Below are positions 19,225 through 28,256 of a stretch of DNA of 64,000 bases, piece after piece. Position 1 is the first letter of the stretch; each line of letters begins with the position of its first letter. Both the position numbers and the translations under genes were made by a program. The notes beneath the pieces were generated by a model, which did no database searches, was not told where the DNA came from, and saw only the letters and a program-made list of their open reading frames with translations. This DNA comes from Streptomyces sp. TRM68367 (GTDB lineage: Bacteria > Actinomycetota > Actinomycetes > Streptomycetales > Streptomycetaceae). The stretch is taken from NCBI RefSeq assembly GCF_014495685.1, contig NZ_JACTVI010000003.1, positions 62,001 through 126,000 on the forward strand. The letters are read 5' to 3'.

Positions 19225-19694
19225 GGTCGCCGCTGCGCCAGTGCTGGCGTCGCCGGGCAGCTCGATGGGCTCGGGCAGCGCGGTCTCGTCCAGACGGTGG
19301 TCGACCTGTCCTGGTCGTAGCCGGTGCCCTTCAGGTCCGGGAGATCCGTGAGGATGTCGGCGAGGGGGACGGTGTCGTACCCAGCGAGGTCGCTCGTGCG
19401 GTTGCCGACGACGATCTTCGCGGCCGCGTGGTCATGGACGTCTAGCCAGGTAACGGCAACCTCAGCCCACCCGAGCTGCTTGGCCGCCTTGTACGGTTGC
19501 CGGCGAGGATCTCGTTAGACGCCCGGTGAGCGTGCCACGTTGACGACGATCGGACGGTACTGGCCGTTCGTGCACAGCGGCTCGGCGATGGAGTCAAGAT
19601 CGCCAGTACATGGGTTGGGGTGGTACGGCGCCAGCTCATCGACCGGGACGGCCAGGTCCGCGAGCGAGGCCGGAATGCGAGCAGTGGTGGACAT
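19225..19694 (-). pseudogene. ParB-like gene, frameshifted
   Basis: From ATG 19694, with AGGAG six bases upstream, the minus strand gives MSTTARIPASLADLAVPVDE, LAPYHPNPCTGDLDSIAEPL and NGQYRPIVVN, the N-terminus of a small ParB/Spo0J-type nuclease-fold protein common in Streptomyces phages and mobile elements. The frame ends at a TAA after about 59 codons. The rest of the domain continues in other frames (NEILAGN, then AAKQLGWAEVAVTWLDV, then NRTSDLAGYDTVPLADILTD). At least two frameshifts make it a pseudogene. Confidence 0.78.
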
Positions 19695-19925
19695 GAGACT
19701 CCTGCCCCACGCACATCCCTGAGCCTAGGCGAGCCAAGCAGGGACCTCAGCCAGCCGACTGGGCAGCTGCGAGCCAGTGTCAAATCACCCGTGTCGTGTC
19801 TCGCATCAGCGTTCTCTGGGAATGCTCCTTGATCGGCAGCTAGCGTCAACTGCCGATCGATTGTCAGTGCCTGAAGCTACGGTCCTTGGGTAGCGCGATG
19901 AGGCGCTGCTGGGGAGGAATCACCG

Positions 19926-21530
19926 GTGGATGAGCGAGCGGCAATCAACGAAACTCCGAACATTCGCGCGAATGTGTTGCCTCGGCAGCGCGGGAGTCAC
20001 GCTGGATCAGCAGTAGAGGTTGATGCGTGGGCTCTTGCGGGGCTGCCCGGACGGGTTCGATTCGCCTCCTATTTGACTGTCCGAAATTCTGCTCCGTATC
20101 GGCTGATTGTCGACGTACTCCTGGAAGCGCAGGCGCGATCTCTCACCGGAGTCGCTCGGGTGGATCTGCCGCGGCTGCTGCGTGAGCACGCCGCTGAGCG
20201 TTATGGCGAGGGGGTGGTGGACGGGCTGCTCCGTGAGGATGCTCTGGAACTCGACCAGAAGATGACGCAGCTGTTCAAGTGGGGGACAGTCGAGAGCTGG
20301 CAGGATCGTGCCGAGCTTGAAACGGACTTCCTCCGCAACCGCGAGCGATACCAACTAACCCAGCAAGCAGCAGAGTTGCATCGATTCGTTGTGGCCCAAG
20401 AGCAGGCGCAGCATGACACATCGACATCAGTGCTCCTTGGGCCCGCGCTGATCGCCAAGCACGTGGAGGAGTTCTGCAGTGCGGTACTCGGGCGCGATCA
20501 CGAGACAGCGGATACAGCCTGGGCGCAGGTCCAGCTGACTCTGAGCGACATGCAGCGTGCTGCTCATCGCTGGCAGTCGGCGATGGCGCACGGATTGAGC
20601 GGAGCCCCCAGCGCGGACAAGATCGAATCCCTCACCACCCTGCTGCGGAACTACGTCGACGTATGGGGAGCGAGTGTCGACCTACATACGCCAGCCATCG
20701 GTGCTCTCGCCCTGCGGGTGACAGAGGTCGACGCCGATTCGTGGCGAGCGATCGCTCTGCATCGCCTTGGTGCAGAGGCCCCTGATGATGTTCTTGCCGA
20801 TGCAGTCCGCGAGTTGACGGATGCATCATTGACGCTCAAGGCGTGGTTCTGTGGTCGGGATAACGAGTCTCGCCGTCTTCGACGTCAGGTCAGAGACGCT
20901 GTGCCGGACGTACTGCGCAGCCACAGGACGCTGCTTTCCCTGGGTGGGGCGGTAAGCCGACGAGCCGAAGTCCTGTCTTTGGCAGGCGAATTAGAGCGAG
21001 CCGAGGACGATCACGCAGCCTGGAGTCTCTGGCAGAGGGCAACGGGCCTCTATCAGCCCGTCCACTTGATCCTCAACGCTCCAGATGCCGCTCCTGCTGG
21101 ATCATCATTCTGGGAGGCCCCTCCCGCAGCAGTGGACCGTCGATTGCGTGCGCGAGGCCACCAAGCCTTGAAAGGTACCCCGGGGCGCATCCCCGACCTT
21201 TCCCAGGCTCGCGCCGTAGCGCGGAGCAAGGCAGCCCAGGCCCGCCGTGAGCTCGCCGAAGCGGAAGAAGGAATCCTTCGCCGATCCGGACAGCCACTCA
21301 GTATGTGGGACGAACTCACGGATGCGGAGGGGGCCTTGCTCTGGGAACTGCTCTCCACCGCAAGGGCAGGTACAAGACACTCCGATGGGTCGCGCAGCGC
21401 ATCCACCGAAGACGCGCGGTGGCAGATCCGCATGGTTCCGGCCCCCGAAGCCGCGTCGTCCGCGATCATCCAGCTTCCCGAAGGAGTCGTCGTGCTCGAT
21501 GACGTGACCTTGGAGTTTGAGCGAGAATGA
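19926..21530 (+). CDS. jetA: Wadjet type II JetA (DUF2397/TIGR02677 family)
   Basis: This 534-residue protein is the first of four genes whose order and lengths (534, 394, 1439, 397) match the conserved actinobacterial TIGR02677-02680 cassette, now known as Wadjet type II. JetA is the kleisin-like (MukF-like) subunit that bridges the SMC-like JetC heads. The N-terminal part fits the family: FASYLTVRNSAPYRLIVDVL, then DLPRLLREHAAERYG and QLFKWGTVE. Residues about 60-360 are largely helical. GGAGG lies 8 bases before GTG 19926. Its 3' end overlaps jetB by 4 bp (ATGA). Confidence 0.9.
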   Translation: MDERAAINETPNIRANVLPRQRGSHAGSAVEVDAWALAGLPGRVRFASYLTVRNSAPYRLIVDVLLEAQARSLTGVARVDLPRLLREHAAERYGEGVVDGLLREDALELDQKMTQLFKWGTVESWQDRAELETDFLRNRERYQLTQQAAELHRFVVAQEQAQHDTSTSVLLGPALIAKHVEEFCSAVLGRDHETADTAWAQVQLTLSDMQRAAHRWQSAMAHGLSGAPSADKIESLTTLLRNYVDVWGASVDLHTPAIGALALRVTEVDADSWRAIALHRLGAEAPDDVLADAVRELTDASLTLKAWFCGRDNESRRLRRQVRDAVPDVLRSHRTLLSLGGAVSRRAEVLSLAGELERAEDDHAAWSLWQRATGLYQPVHLILNAPDAAPAGSSFWEAPPAAVDRRLRARGHQALKGTPGRIPDLSQARAVARSKAAQARRELAEAEEGILRRSGQPLSMWDELTDAEGALLWELLSTARAGTRHSDGSRSASTEDARWQIRMVPAPEAASSAIIQLPEGVVVLDDVTLEFERE

Positions 21531-22711
21531 AGGCACTTACCGTCAACAAGAGGTTCGAGGAACAAAGCGCCTTCGTCGGACTCCTGACGAAGCCGCTGGT
21601 AACCACGACCAACGACGGCAAACTCCACCGGCTTGTCATACGCCACCAGCGGCAACTTACCGAATGGTTCCGCAGACTCGGATACCGGCTCATCATCGCC
21701 GGACAGATCATCCGGCTTCACCGCACACCACATGCCGGAACGATCGCAGCCCCCTACACCTCACAGCCACCCAGGCGACGAGAGCTCGTACTCACACTCC
21801 TGGCCGCTGCCGCGTGCGAAGAGAGGGACAGCGCCACCACCTTGCAGGCCATCTCTGACCAGGTTCGCGTGATCACCAGCCTCAAAACGAGCCCCGTAAC
21901 CGCCTATGACCCCGAGCAAGGTCCGGAACGCTCCATGCTGCTGCTCGCCGTCCGCCGCCTAGAGTCCCAGGGTGTCCTCGTCCGGCGCACACGCGACGAA
22001 GAAATGCTGCGTGCCTGGGAAGCGGCTCGCACCGGTATCGGAGCTGGCTACGACATAGACCGTGCCGCGCTCCTGCAGTTCCTTGACCCCCACACCGTGG
22101 CCCTGGCCCTGTCGGCACCGACAGGAGGCGAGCAGGACCTCTTGGCGGCAACCCGGTGGTCGCGCATGCTGCGCGTCCTCATCGAGACACCGGCGCTGCT
22201 GTACGCCGACCTCAACGAAGACGACGCTTCATATGCCGCCAGCATGGCCGGCCGCCTGGCGGAGGCAGCACGGACCATGACCGGGGGAACTGTCGAAGTC
22301 CGTGGCGAGGGCCTGGTTCTCATCCTGCACCCAGACCATCCATGGACAGCAGACGCGACGCTCGACTGGCCCAAGGCAGCCGCCGCTTCATGGGTGGCGC
22401 TCAGGATGTGCGACGCGGCTGGGACTATCGGGCAACGATCCGCCGACGGATGCGTCTCCCTGAGATCCCACCAGGTCGACGCCCTGGCCTCCAGACTGCA
22501 CCGCCAACATCACGCCGATCTGACCGACCACTTCAAACAACGCCCTGAACGCATCAGACCAGCCGCCGAAGAAACGCTGCGAGATGCAGGCCTTCTCCAT
22601 GTTGACGACACGGGTAACTGGACGCTCACGGCCGCAGCCGGCCGGTACCGGGATCCAGAGCCTGGGTCGGACTGGAACACTGCGACGTCCCTCATGGAGG
22701 ACTCAGAGTGA
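21527..22711 (+). CDS. jetB: Wadjet type II JetB (DUF2398/TIGR02678 family)
   Basis: This 394-residue protein is the KITE-like (MukE-like) winged-helix subunit that binds the kleisin JetA. The N-terminus (FEEQSAFVGLLTKPLVTTT, then WFRRLGYRLIIAGQIIRLHR) and the stretch RRRELVLTLLAAAACEER fit the DUF2398 family, and the position between jetA and jetC supports this. It overlaps both neighbours by 4 bp. No disruption is seen. Confidence 0.9.
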   Translation: MKALTVNKRFEEQSAFVGLLTKPLVTTTNDGKLHRLVIRHQRQLTEWFRRLGYRLIIAGQIIRLHRTPHAGTIAAPYTSQPPRRRELVLTLLAAAACEERDSATTLQAISDQVRVITSLKTSPVTAYDPEQGPERSMLLLAVRRLESQGVLVRRTRDEEMLRAWEAARTGIGAGYDIDRAALLQFLDPHTVALALSAPTGGEQDLLAATRWSRMLRVLIETPALLYADLNEDDASYAASMAGRLAEAARTMTGGTVEVRGEGLVLILHPDHPWTADATLDWPKAAAASWVALRMCDAAGTIGQRSADGCVSLRSHQVDALASRLHRQHHADLTDHFKQRPERIRPAAEETLRDAGLLHVDDTGNWTLTAAAGRYRDPEPGSDWNTATSLMEDSE

Positions 22712-25700
22712 ACAACGGCACCCAGACTGCCGGTTTCGAATCCCGCGGAACTGCCAATGAAGCTCTGTCCCCCGAGCACCTGCTGAACTGGCGCGAAGCG
22801 GCAGTATCAGGAGGGCTTCCTGAACCCACACGCACCGATCGGTGGCAGCAGCTACGCGCTGGCGTGGTCAACATGTGGGAGTTCGAGGTAGCGGAGTTCT
22901 GGGCCAGCGGAGGGCGTGCCCAGCTCATGGGGCGCAACGAGACCGGCAAGTCGACGCTCATGACCCTCACCACGTTGATCATGCTTGCCGGAAACACAGG
23001 GCCTCACCTCATCGACACTCTCGGGGACGGCAAGAAACGCTTCCGGTACTACGTGGAACCGACCGATTCCGACAAGGACCGACGCGACGCATCCAAGTCG
23101 GTGAACCGCGGATGGATCTGGGTCGAGTACGGCCGTATGACCACCGCAGGGCCCGAATACGTCACAGCCCTCCTCTACACGGAAGCCAAGCGTGCCAAAT
23201 CCGGCCGACCGTCGCTGACCTGGGCCGTGTACGAAGGACCTGCCCGCGTCCGCGACGGCATCTTGCTCGTGAAGGGCGCTGCCATCGTCCCCGCGAGCGA
23301 CCTTGAATCAACTGACGGATGGCACCGTTGCGATTCGGCGGAGGACTACAAGAGGCACCTCGCGCGCCTGGTCTTCGACAGCGATGGCACGGCCCTCGAC
23401 AGTTACGTCCGCATGCTGCGCGTGATCCGAACCCCCAAGCTCGGTGAACGCCTCGATATGAAGTTCCTGTCCGAGCAGCTTCGGATGGCCTTTCCGCCCC
23501 TGAAGGACCACGAGATTCGCCAGCTTGCCGAAGGCTGGGATCAGCTAGAGAAGATCACCAACGATCGTGACAGCGCACAGCAGGCCCGGGACGCTCTGAG
23601 CGCCTTCAATCGGCGTGCCTGGACGCCGTGGGCCGGAGCAACCGTCCGCTATGCCGCAGACAACGTCGTTGCCGCCAACAGCAGCCTCGACGAGATCACC
23701 CGCAAGGCGCGCAGCGAGGGCGAACGACGCGACACGGCCGTCGAGAAGATCAACGAGATCGACGAGGAGTCATCCTGTCAGAGGCGACAGCGGGACGATC
23801 TACTGGCCGAGCAGGGCGAGATCCGGCGACGTGACGCCTACGCCAATGCAGAAGCAGCACAAGAGCGTGCACGCACCGTCGCTGAGGAAGCCGAGCGCCA
23901 CGCAGACGATGCCGCACGGCAGGACACACACGCGAAGATCACCAGAAGCTCAGCTGACCAGGTGCAGGAGGAGGTCAAACAGCTCAGCGAAGCGGTGGCA
24001 ACCCACGAGGAGAAGATCCAGGAGGCGGCCCAAGGCACTGGCCAGCTGGCCTGCGAGGCGGGATTCTCCGAAGCCGTCCAGCAGTGGATCACTGACGGTG
24101 ATGACGCTCGTGCCCAGGCCTCGTACGAAGCACGTCGCAACCATCTCGAGCACCTGCGTGGATTGCTCGGAGAGCTACAGACTTCCCAGCACACCGCGGC
24201 AGTGAAGGACTCCGCTGTCCGAACCCTCAAGGAGGCCGACGACCGGGCGGGCAAAGCCCTGGGTTCGGCGATTGAGGATGCAGACGCCGAACTCCAGCGG
24301 CTTGTAGACCACATCGGACTGTGGTCCGTCGATAACTCAGACCCACCGTCAGAACAGCACGTTCAAGCATGGACCGAGGTCGTCGGCCGGCTCCGTGGGA
24401 AGAACGCCAGCCCCATCCTTCGACAGCTCATCGACCAGGACTTCCTTGAGCCTCGGCGTGAGCGACTGATGGCTACGAAGAATAGGGCCGAAGCAACAGC
24501 CGAAGCCCTCCAAATGCAGGTAGATGAAAAGCAGAAGGAGATCGACCGCCTACAGAGTCAGCCTGACGAAGCACCCCCAGACCCGTACGGTTGGGTGCGG
24601 CGAGACAGGCCCTCGTTTCCCTCACACCTTGGCGCACCGCTCTGGCGCCTTGTCGATCCGGCTGACGGAACGGACGCTGCGGAACTCGGCATCATTGAGG
24701 CTGCACTCGCGGCGGCAGGTCTCCTCGATGCCTGGGTGACCCCCGACGGCAGGTGGGATGCAGACCGCGACGGGATCGAGGCGGTTGTGTCCCCCGGCAG
24801 CCAGATGGTCGCCGGTACATCGCTGGCCGCCGTGCTCACACCTGCCGCTGATTCCGGTGCCCTGGCGGATTCGGTCACGACCATGCTGTCCTCCATCGCG
24901 TGGATCACCACTGGGCCACTCCCGTCGAATGGCTCGTTCATCGCGGCGGACGGGCGTTGGTCTGCTGCAGCGATGGCCGGACAATGCGAGGCCCCGGCCG
25001 AGGGCGCCTGCTACATCGGCATCGCGGCACGGCAGGCACGTCGCGAGCAGCGCATCGCCACGCTCATCAACGAGCTCCATGCGCTTGCCGTGCAGATCAA
25101 CGAGGCGAAGGCCACGGCTCAAATCGCTGACGATGGACTGTCGCGGCTGAGGGCAGTCGCGGCGGATGCCCCCGACGACTCAACGCTCGTGACGCTGGTC
25201 CGTGCCGTCTCCACTGCGGAGAAGCACAAGGATGACACTGCCAGCCGCCTCGCAGCCGAACAGCAGCATCTCGATGACCTTCACGAGAAGGTTGCTGAAG
25301 CACGCCGTGCTGCCTCTACCTGGCGGGAAGCGCATCGCCTTCCCCAAGCAGACGAGCAGCTCCAGCTGCTTCAGCGGCAGCTTGATGCACTCAGCGGACG
25401 TCTACAGAGCTTGCACACTGAGCGACGGGTTCTCCAGGGGGAACGGCAGAACGTACGGCAGGCGGAAGGCATCGCAGAGCGGGAGGCCGCACGGGCCTCG
25501 GAAGAGGAGAACAAGGCACAGGAACTGCGCCAGAGGGCAGACTTCCTCAAGGTCCAGGCACGTACCGCCTTGGATGCTCTCTCGAAGGACGGCCGGGACC
25601 TCCTGGCCCGCGTGCAGGAGATCGACATGCTCCTCGAGGAGCAGAGCCAAAGTGCCGAGCTTAGGCAGAAGGCTCGTGCTCAATACGCTGAAGAACGTAT

Positions 25701-27027
25701 GGGGGCGGAAGCACAGCTCGGGTTGATTGAAGAGGAGCGAGAGAAAGCCAGGCAAGTTCGTGAATACGCCACCGCGGACTGGAACAGGCTGGTCGACGGC
25801 GGGCTGCCAGAAGCTTTTGAGATCGAGAAAGCCCAAACTCCAACAACCTCGAGCGCCTTGGAGGCGGCACGGGCGGCGAGAGCAACCATCACCCTCGTGG
25901 ACTGGCCAGAGCGAGACGCCCACACGCAGAACATTCGTATTCAGCGGGCCTGGCGCAAGCTCGCTGAAGAGACCACGCAGTTGCGCTCGATTCTGGAAGT
26001 GAACGCCGGACGCACCGTGCGCATCATCGATTCCGACGAACCCAATGAGCTGCCAATGGTAGAAGTGGTCGTCGACAGTTCGGGCATCGGATACAGCCCA
26101 CGAGACGCCCTCATCCGGCTGGCACAGCAGCACGAGGAACTTCAACGGGGCTACGACCAGGCCTGGCACGAGACCCTGGACAAGCTCCTCGGCTCCACAT
26201 TCATCGAGCACCTGCGCGACCGGCTTGAGACTGTCCACTCGCTAGAGAAGACCATCAACGAGACGCTCGCGCAGCATCCGACTGGAACCAGCCGGATTAC
26301 CCTCCGGCTCCGCCGCGCCCCCCTGGAGGAAGACCCCCACGGCGCCGAGGTCCTCGACGCTCTCAGCGGAGAGACCTTCGACCTCCTGCCCACGGAAGCT
26401 CAAGACCAGATCCAGTTCTTCCTGCGCAGCCGGGTTGAGGAAGCCCAGCGCCGCGCGAGGGACGAGGGCGAAACGGACTGGCGCGGCCGCCTTACAGAAG
26501 TCCTGGACTACCGCCGGTGGTTCACCGTCGTCATCGACAGCCGCATCGGGACAGGCCGGTGGACACCACTCGAACGCGACGCGCACGGAGAACTCTCCGG
26601 TGGCGCACGCGTCGTCACTCTCATGCTGCCACTGGTCGCGGCTCTCGCCACGATGTACCAGGGCACCCCAACAGGACCGCGGCCCCTGTGGCTGGACGAA
26701 GCGTTCGACGGTGTTGACGGCCCCAACCGCTCCAGTGTCCTCGGCCTGCTCCACGAATTCGACATGGACTACCTCCTGGCCGGCCCGGGGCCCCTGGTGA
26801 ACACCGCCTCAGTGCCCAGTGCTGCCATGTACGAGGTTGTTCGGGCACCGCACCCCTTGCCTGGAGCCGATCTCACGCTCCTGCTCTGGGCGGCAGGACG
26901 CATGGACCCCATCGAACTCCCAGACCCAGCCCACCTGGCGGCACGTGCGGCGACCACCGCCGCACGTGAGGGCCAAGAGCCCGTCCCAGACCTCTTCTCT
27001 ACTGCTGGAGAACTCAGTGACGAATAG
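22708..27027 (+). CDS. jetC: Wadjet type II JetC, SMC-like ATPase (TIGR02680 family)
   Basis: JetC is the MukB-like motor of Wadjet, which extrudes DNA and recognises small circular plasmids. The 1439-residue protein has an N-terminal P-loop GRNETGKST (residues 75-83) and a C-terminal signature LSGGARVVTLMLPL (from about 1296), with Walker B LWLDEAFDGVD (acidic pair near 1330-1331). Two long coiled-coil arms rich in Glu, Arg and Ala (about 330-630 and 790-1060) flank a hinge-like region (about 640-790). The length is normal. It overlaps jetB by 4 bp and jetD by 11 bp. Confidence 0.93.
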   Translation: MNNGTQTAGFESRGTANEALSPEHLLNWREAAVSGGLPEPTRTDRWQQLRAGVVNMWEFEVAEFWASGGRAQLMGRNETGKSTLMTLTTLIMLAGNTGPHLIDTLGDGKKRFRYYVEPTDSDKDRRDASKSVNRGWIWVEYGRMTTAGPEYVTALLYTEAKRAKSGRPSLTWAVYEGPARVRDGILLVKGAAIVPASDLESTDGWHRCDSAEDYKRHLARLVFDSDGTALDSYVRMLRVIRTPKLGERLDMKFLSEQLRMAFPPLKDHEIRQLAEGWDQLEKITNDRDSAQQARDALSAFNRRAWTPWAGATVRYAADNVVAANSSLDEITRKARSEGERRDTAVEKINEIDEESSCQRRQRDDLLAEQGEIRRRDAYANAEAAQERARTVAEEAERHADDAARQDTHAKITRSSADQVQEEVKQLSEAVATHEEKIQEAAQGTGQLACEAGFSEAVQQWITDGDDARAQASYEARRNHLEHLRGLLGELQTSQHTAAVKDSAVRTLKEADDRAGKALGSAIEDADAELQRLVDHIGLWSVDNSDPPSEQHVQAWTEVVGRLRGKNASPILRQLIDQDFLEPRRERLMATKNRAEATAEALQMQVDEKQKEIDRLQSQPDEAPPDPYGWVRRDRPSFPSHLGAPLWRLVDPADGTDAAELGIIEAALAAAGLLDAWVTPDGRWDADRDGIEAVVSPGSQMVAGTSLAAVLTPAADSGALADSVTTMLSSIAWITTGPLPSNGSFIAADGRWSAAAMAGQCEAPAEGACYIGIAARQARREQRIATLINELHALAVQINEAKATAQIADDGLSRLRAVAADAPDDSTLVTLVRAVSTAEKHKDDTASRLAAEQQHLDDLHEKVAEARRAASTWREAHRLPQADEQLQLLQRQLDALSGRLQSLHTERRVLQGERQNVRQAEGIAEREAARASEEENKAQELRQRADFLKVQARTALDALSKDGRDLLARVQEIDMLLEEQSQSAELRQKARAQYAEERMGAEAQLGLIEEEREKARQVREYATADWNRLVDGGLPEAFEIEKAQTPTTSSALEAARAARATITLVDWPERDAHTQNIRIQRAWRKLAEETTQLRSILEVNAGRTVRIIDSDEPNELPMVEVVVDSSGIGYSPRDALIRLAQQHEELQRGYDQAWHETLDKLLGSTFIEHLRDRLETVHSLEKTINETLAQHPTGTSRITLRLRRAPLEEDPHGAEVLDALSGETFDLLPTEAQDQIQFFLRSRVEEAQRRARDEGETDWRGRLTEVLDYRRWFTVVIDSRIGTGRWTPLERDAHGELSGGARVVTLMLPLVAALATMYQGTPTGPRPLWLDEAFDGVDGPNRSSVLGLLHEFDMDYLLAGPGPLVNTASVPSAAMYEVVRAPHPLPGADLTLLLWAAGRMDPIELPDPAHLAARAATTAAREGQEPVPDLFSTAGELSDE

Positions 27028-28210
27028 TGACTTCGACTCCTCGCTGTTGGCCTGGGCCAAGCTGCCCGGACCCAGCAAGGTCATCGAGGAAGTACGCCGA
27101 CGGATCGCGAAGAGGGGCGTTGTGCGTGGTGAGATCAAAGTGGAACTCACCGAGTCCGAACGCCGTGAAGTCGGGAAACTCCTTGGACTCCCCTGGGTGA
27201 CCTCCGGCAAAGGCATCAGTGTGGACCCCTTGGAGAAGGCGCTCGCTGGCCGATCCGTGACGCTCAGGTCCCTCGCCGAGACCCAAGGAAAACTAGACGA
27301 TCTGCGGGCCCTGAACGCCCGGAAGCAAGCCGAGCGAGAGAGCGAGCTCCGTGATGCGCTATGTAGCCTCACTGCTGCCGGCATTCCGAGCACAGTGGCT
27401 CAGTGGTTCCTTAAGCTGAGGGCTCGTCCCAGAGCAGGATCAGGGAAACTGAAACACCAAGCTGACCAGGTAAGCGACATCTGGAAGAAGCTGCCAACAG
27501 CCGACCAGGGTTCGGTATCCCTCCCCGTCTTCGCGGCCGCCGTCCTGGACGATCCACACGGGTTGGACAAGGACACCGAACTCGGCCGCGCCGTGGCCGT
27601 GCTGATCGCCGGGTACACAGCGTTCGAAGCGGATCCTGACGTTGACTTGGCCGGTCGCGTCACACCAGGCACCATCACCACGGGTGAGACCTGGCGTACA
27701 ACCTGGGCAGCACGAGGCATTGCCTGCGACGAAGTCTCAAGCCTGGTGCTCTGCCTCAACCTGATGCTCACGGGTACGGCGTCAGCCGTACCTATCGCTG
27801 CCGCGGCAGCAGCCGTCGGAGAGCCGGTATGGCTCACGCATCGTTCACTCCGCGGGCCCTGGTCCCCGGCCCCCACCGTGGGCATGGTCTACGTCTGTGA
27901 GAACCCTGCGGTCGTCGAGGCCGCGGCCGAGCACTACGGTGCCAGCTGTGCGCCTCTTGTCTGTACCTACGGCTGGCCTTCATCAGCCGCCTTGGAGCTG
28001 ATCACCGGCCTGGAACGCGCGGGAGCGCAGCTCCATGTTCGTGCTGATGACGACAACGCAGGCCAAAAGATTGTTGCCTTGCTACGGGAGTACGCGCCGG
28101 GTAGCCGGTTGTGGAGGTTCGAGCTGCGACAGACCACGGCCAGCGACACTGCCCGGGAGTACGAGGAGCAGGTACTGCCAAAGCTCCTTTGTGATCTGCG
28201 TGTGATGTGA
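27017..28210 (+). CDS. jetD: Wadjet type II JetD nuclease subunit (DUF2399/TIGR02679 family)
   Basis: JetD is the topoisomerase VI-like nuclease that cuts the DNA loaded by JetABC. This 397-residue copy ends with a TOPRIM-like domain: the acidic residue in YVCENPAVVEAA (near 295) and the triplet in VRADDDNAGQKIV (near 343-345), with LVCTYGWPSSAALELI between them. GTG 27017 was chosen because GGAG lies six bases upstream and the reading matches the family N-terminus (LLAWAKLPGPSKVIEEV). It overlaps jetC by 11 bp, completing a four-gene operon with all parts apparently intact. Confidence 0.9.
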   Translation: MTNSDFDSSLLAWAKLPGPSKVIEEVRRRIAKRGVVRGEIKVELTESERREVGKLLGLPWVTSGKGISVDPLEKALAGRSVTLRSLAETQGKLDDLRALNARKQAERESELRDALCSLTAAGIPSTVAQWFLKLRARPRAGSGKLKHQADQVSDIWKKLPTADQGSVSLPVFAAAVLDDPHGLDKDTELGRAVAVLIAGYTAFEADPDVDLAGRVTPGTITTGETWRTTWAARGIACDEVSSLVLCLNLMLTGTASAVPIAAAAAAVGEPVWLTHRSLRGPWSPAPTVGMVYVCENPAVVEAAAEHYGASCAPLVCTYGWPSSAALELITGLERAGAQLHVRADDDNAGQKIVALLREYAPGSRLWRFELRQTTASDTAREYEEQVLPKLLCDLRVM

Positions 28211-28256
28211 TTCGGGTGCGCTGAGGTGTCCCGGTTGGCTGCTGTTCAGCTTCATC

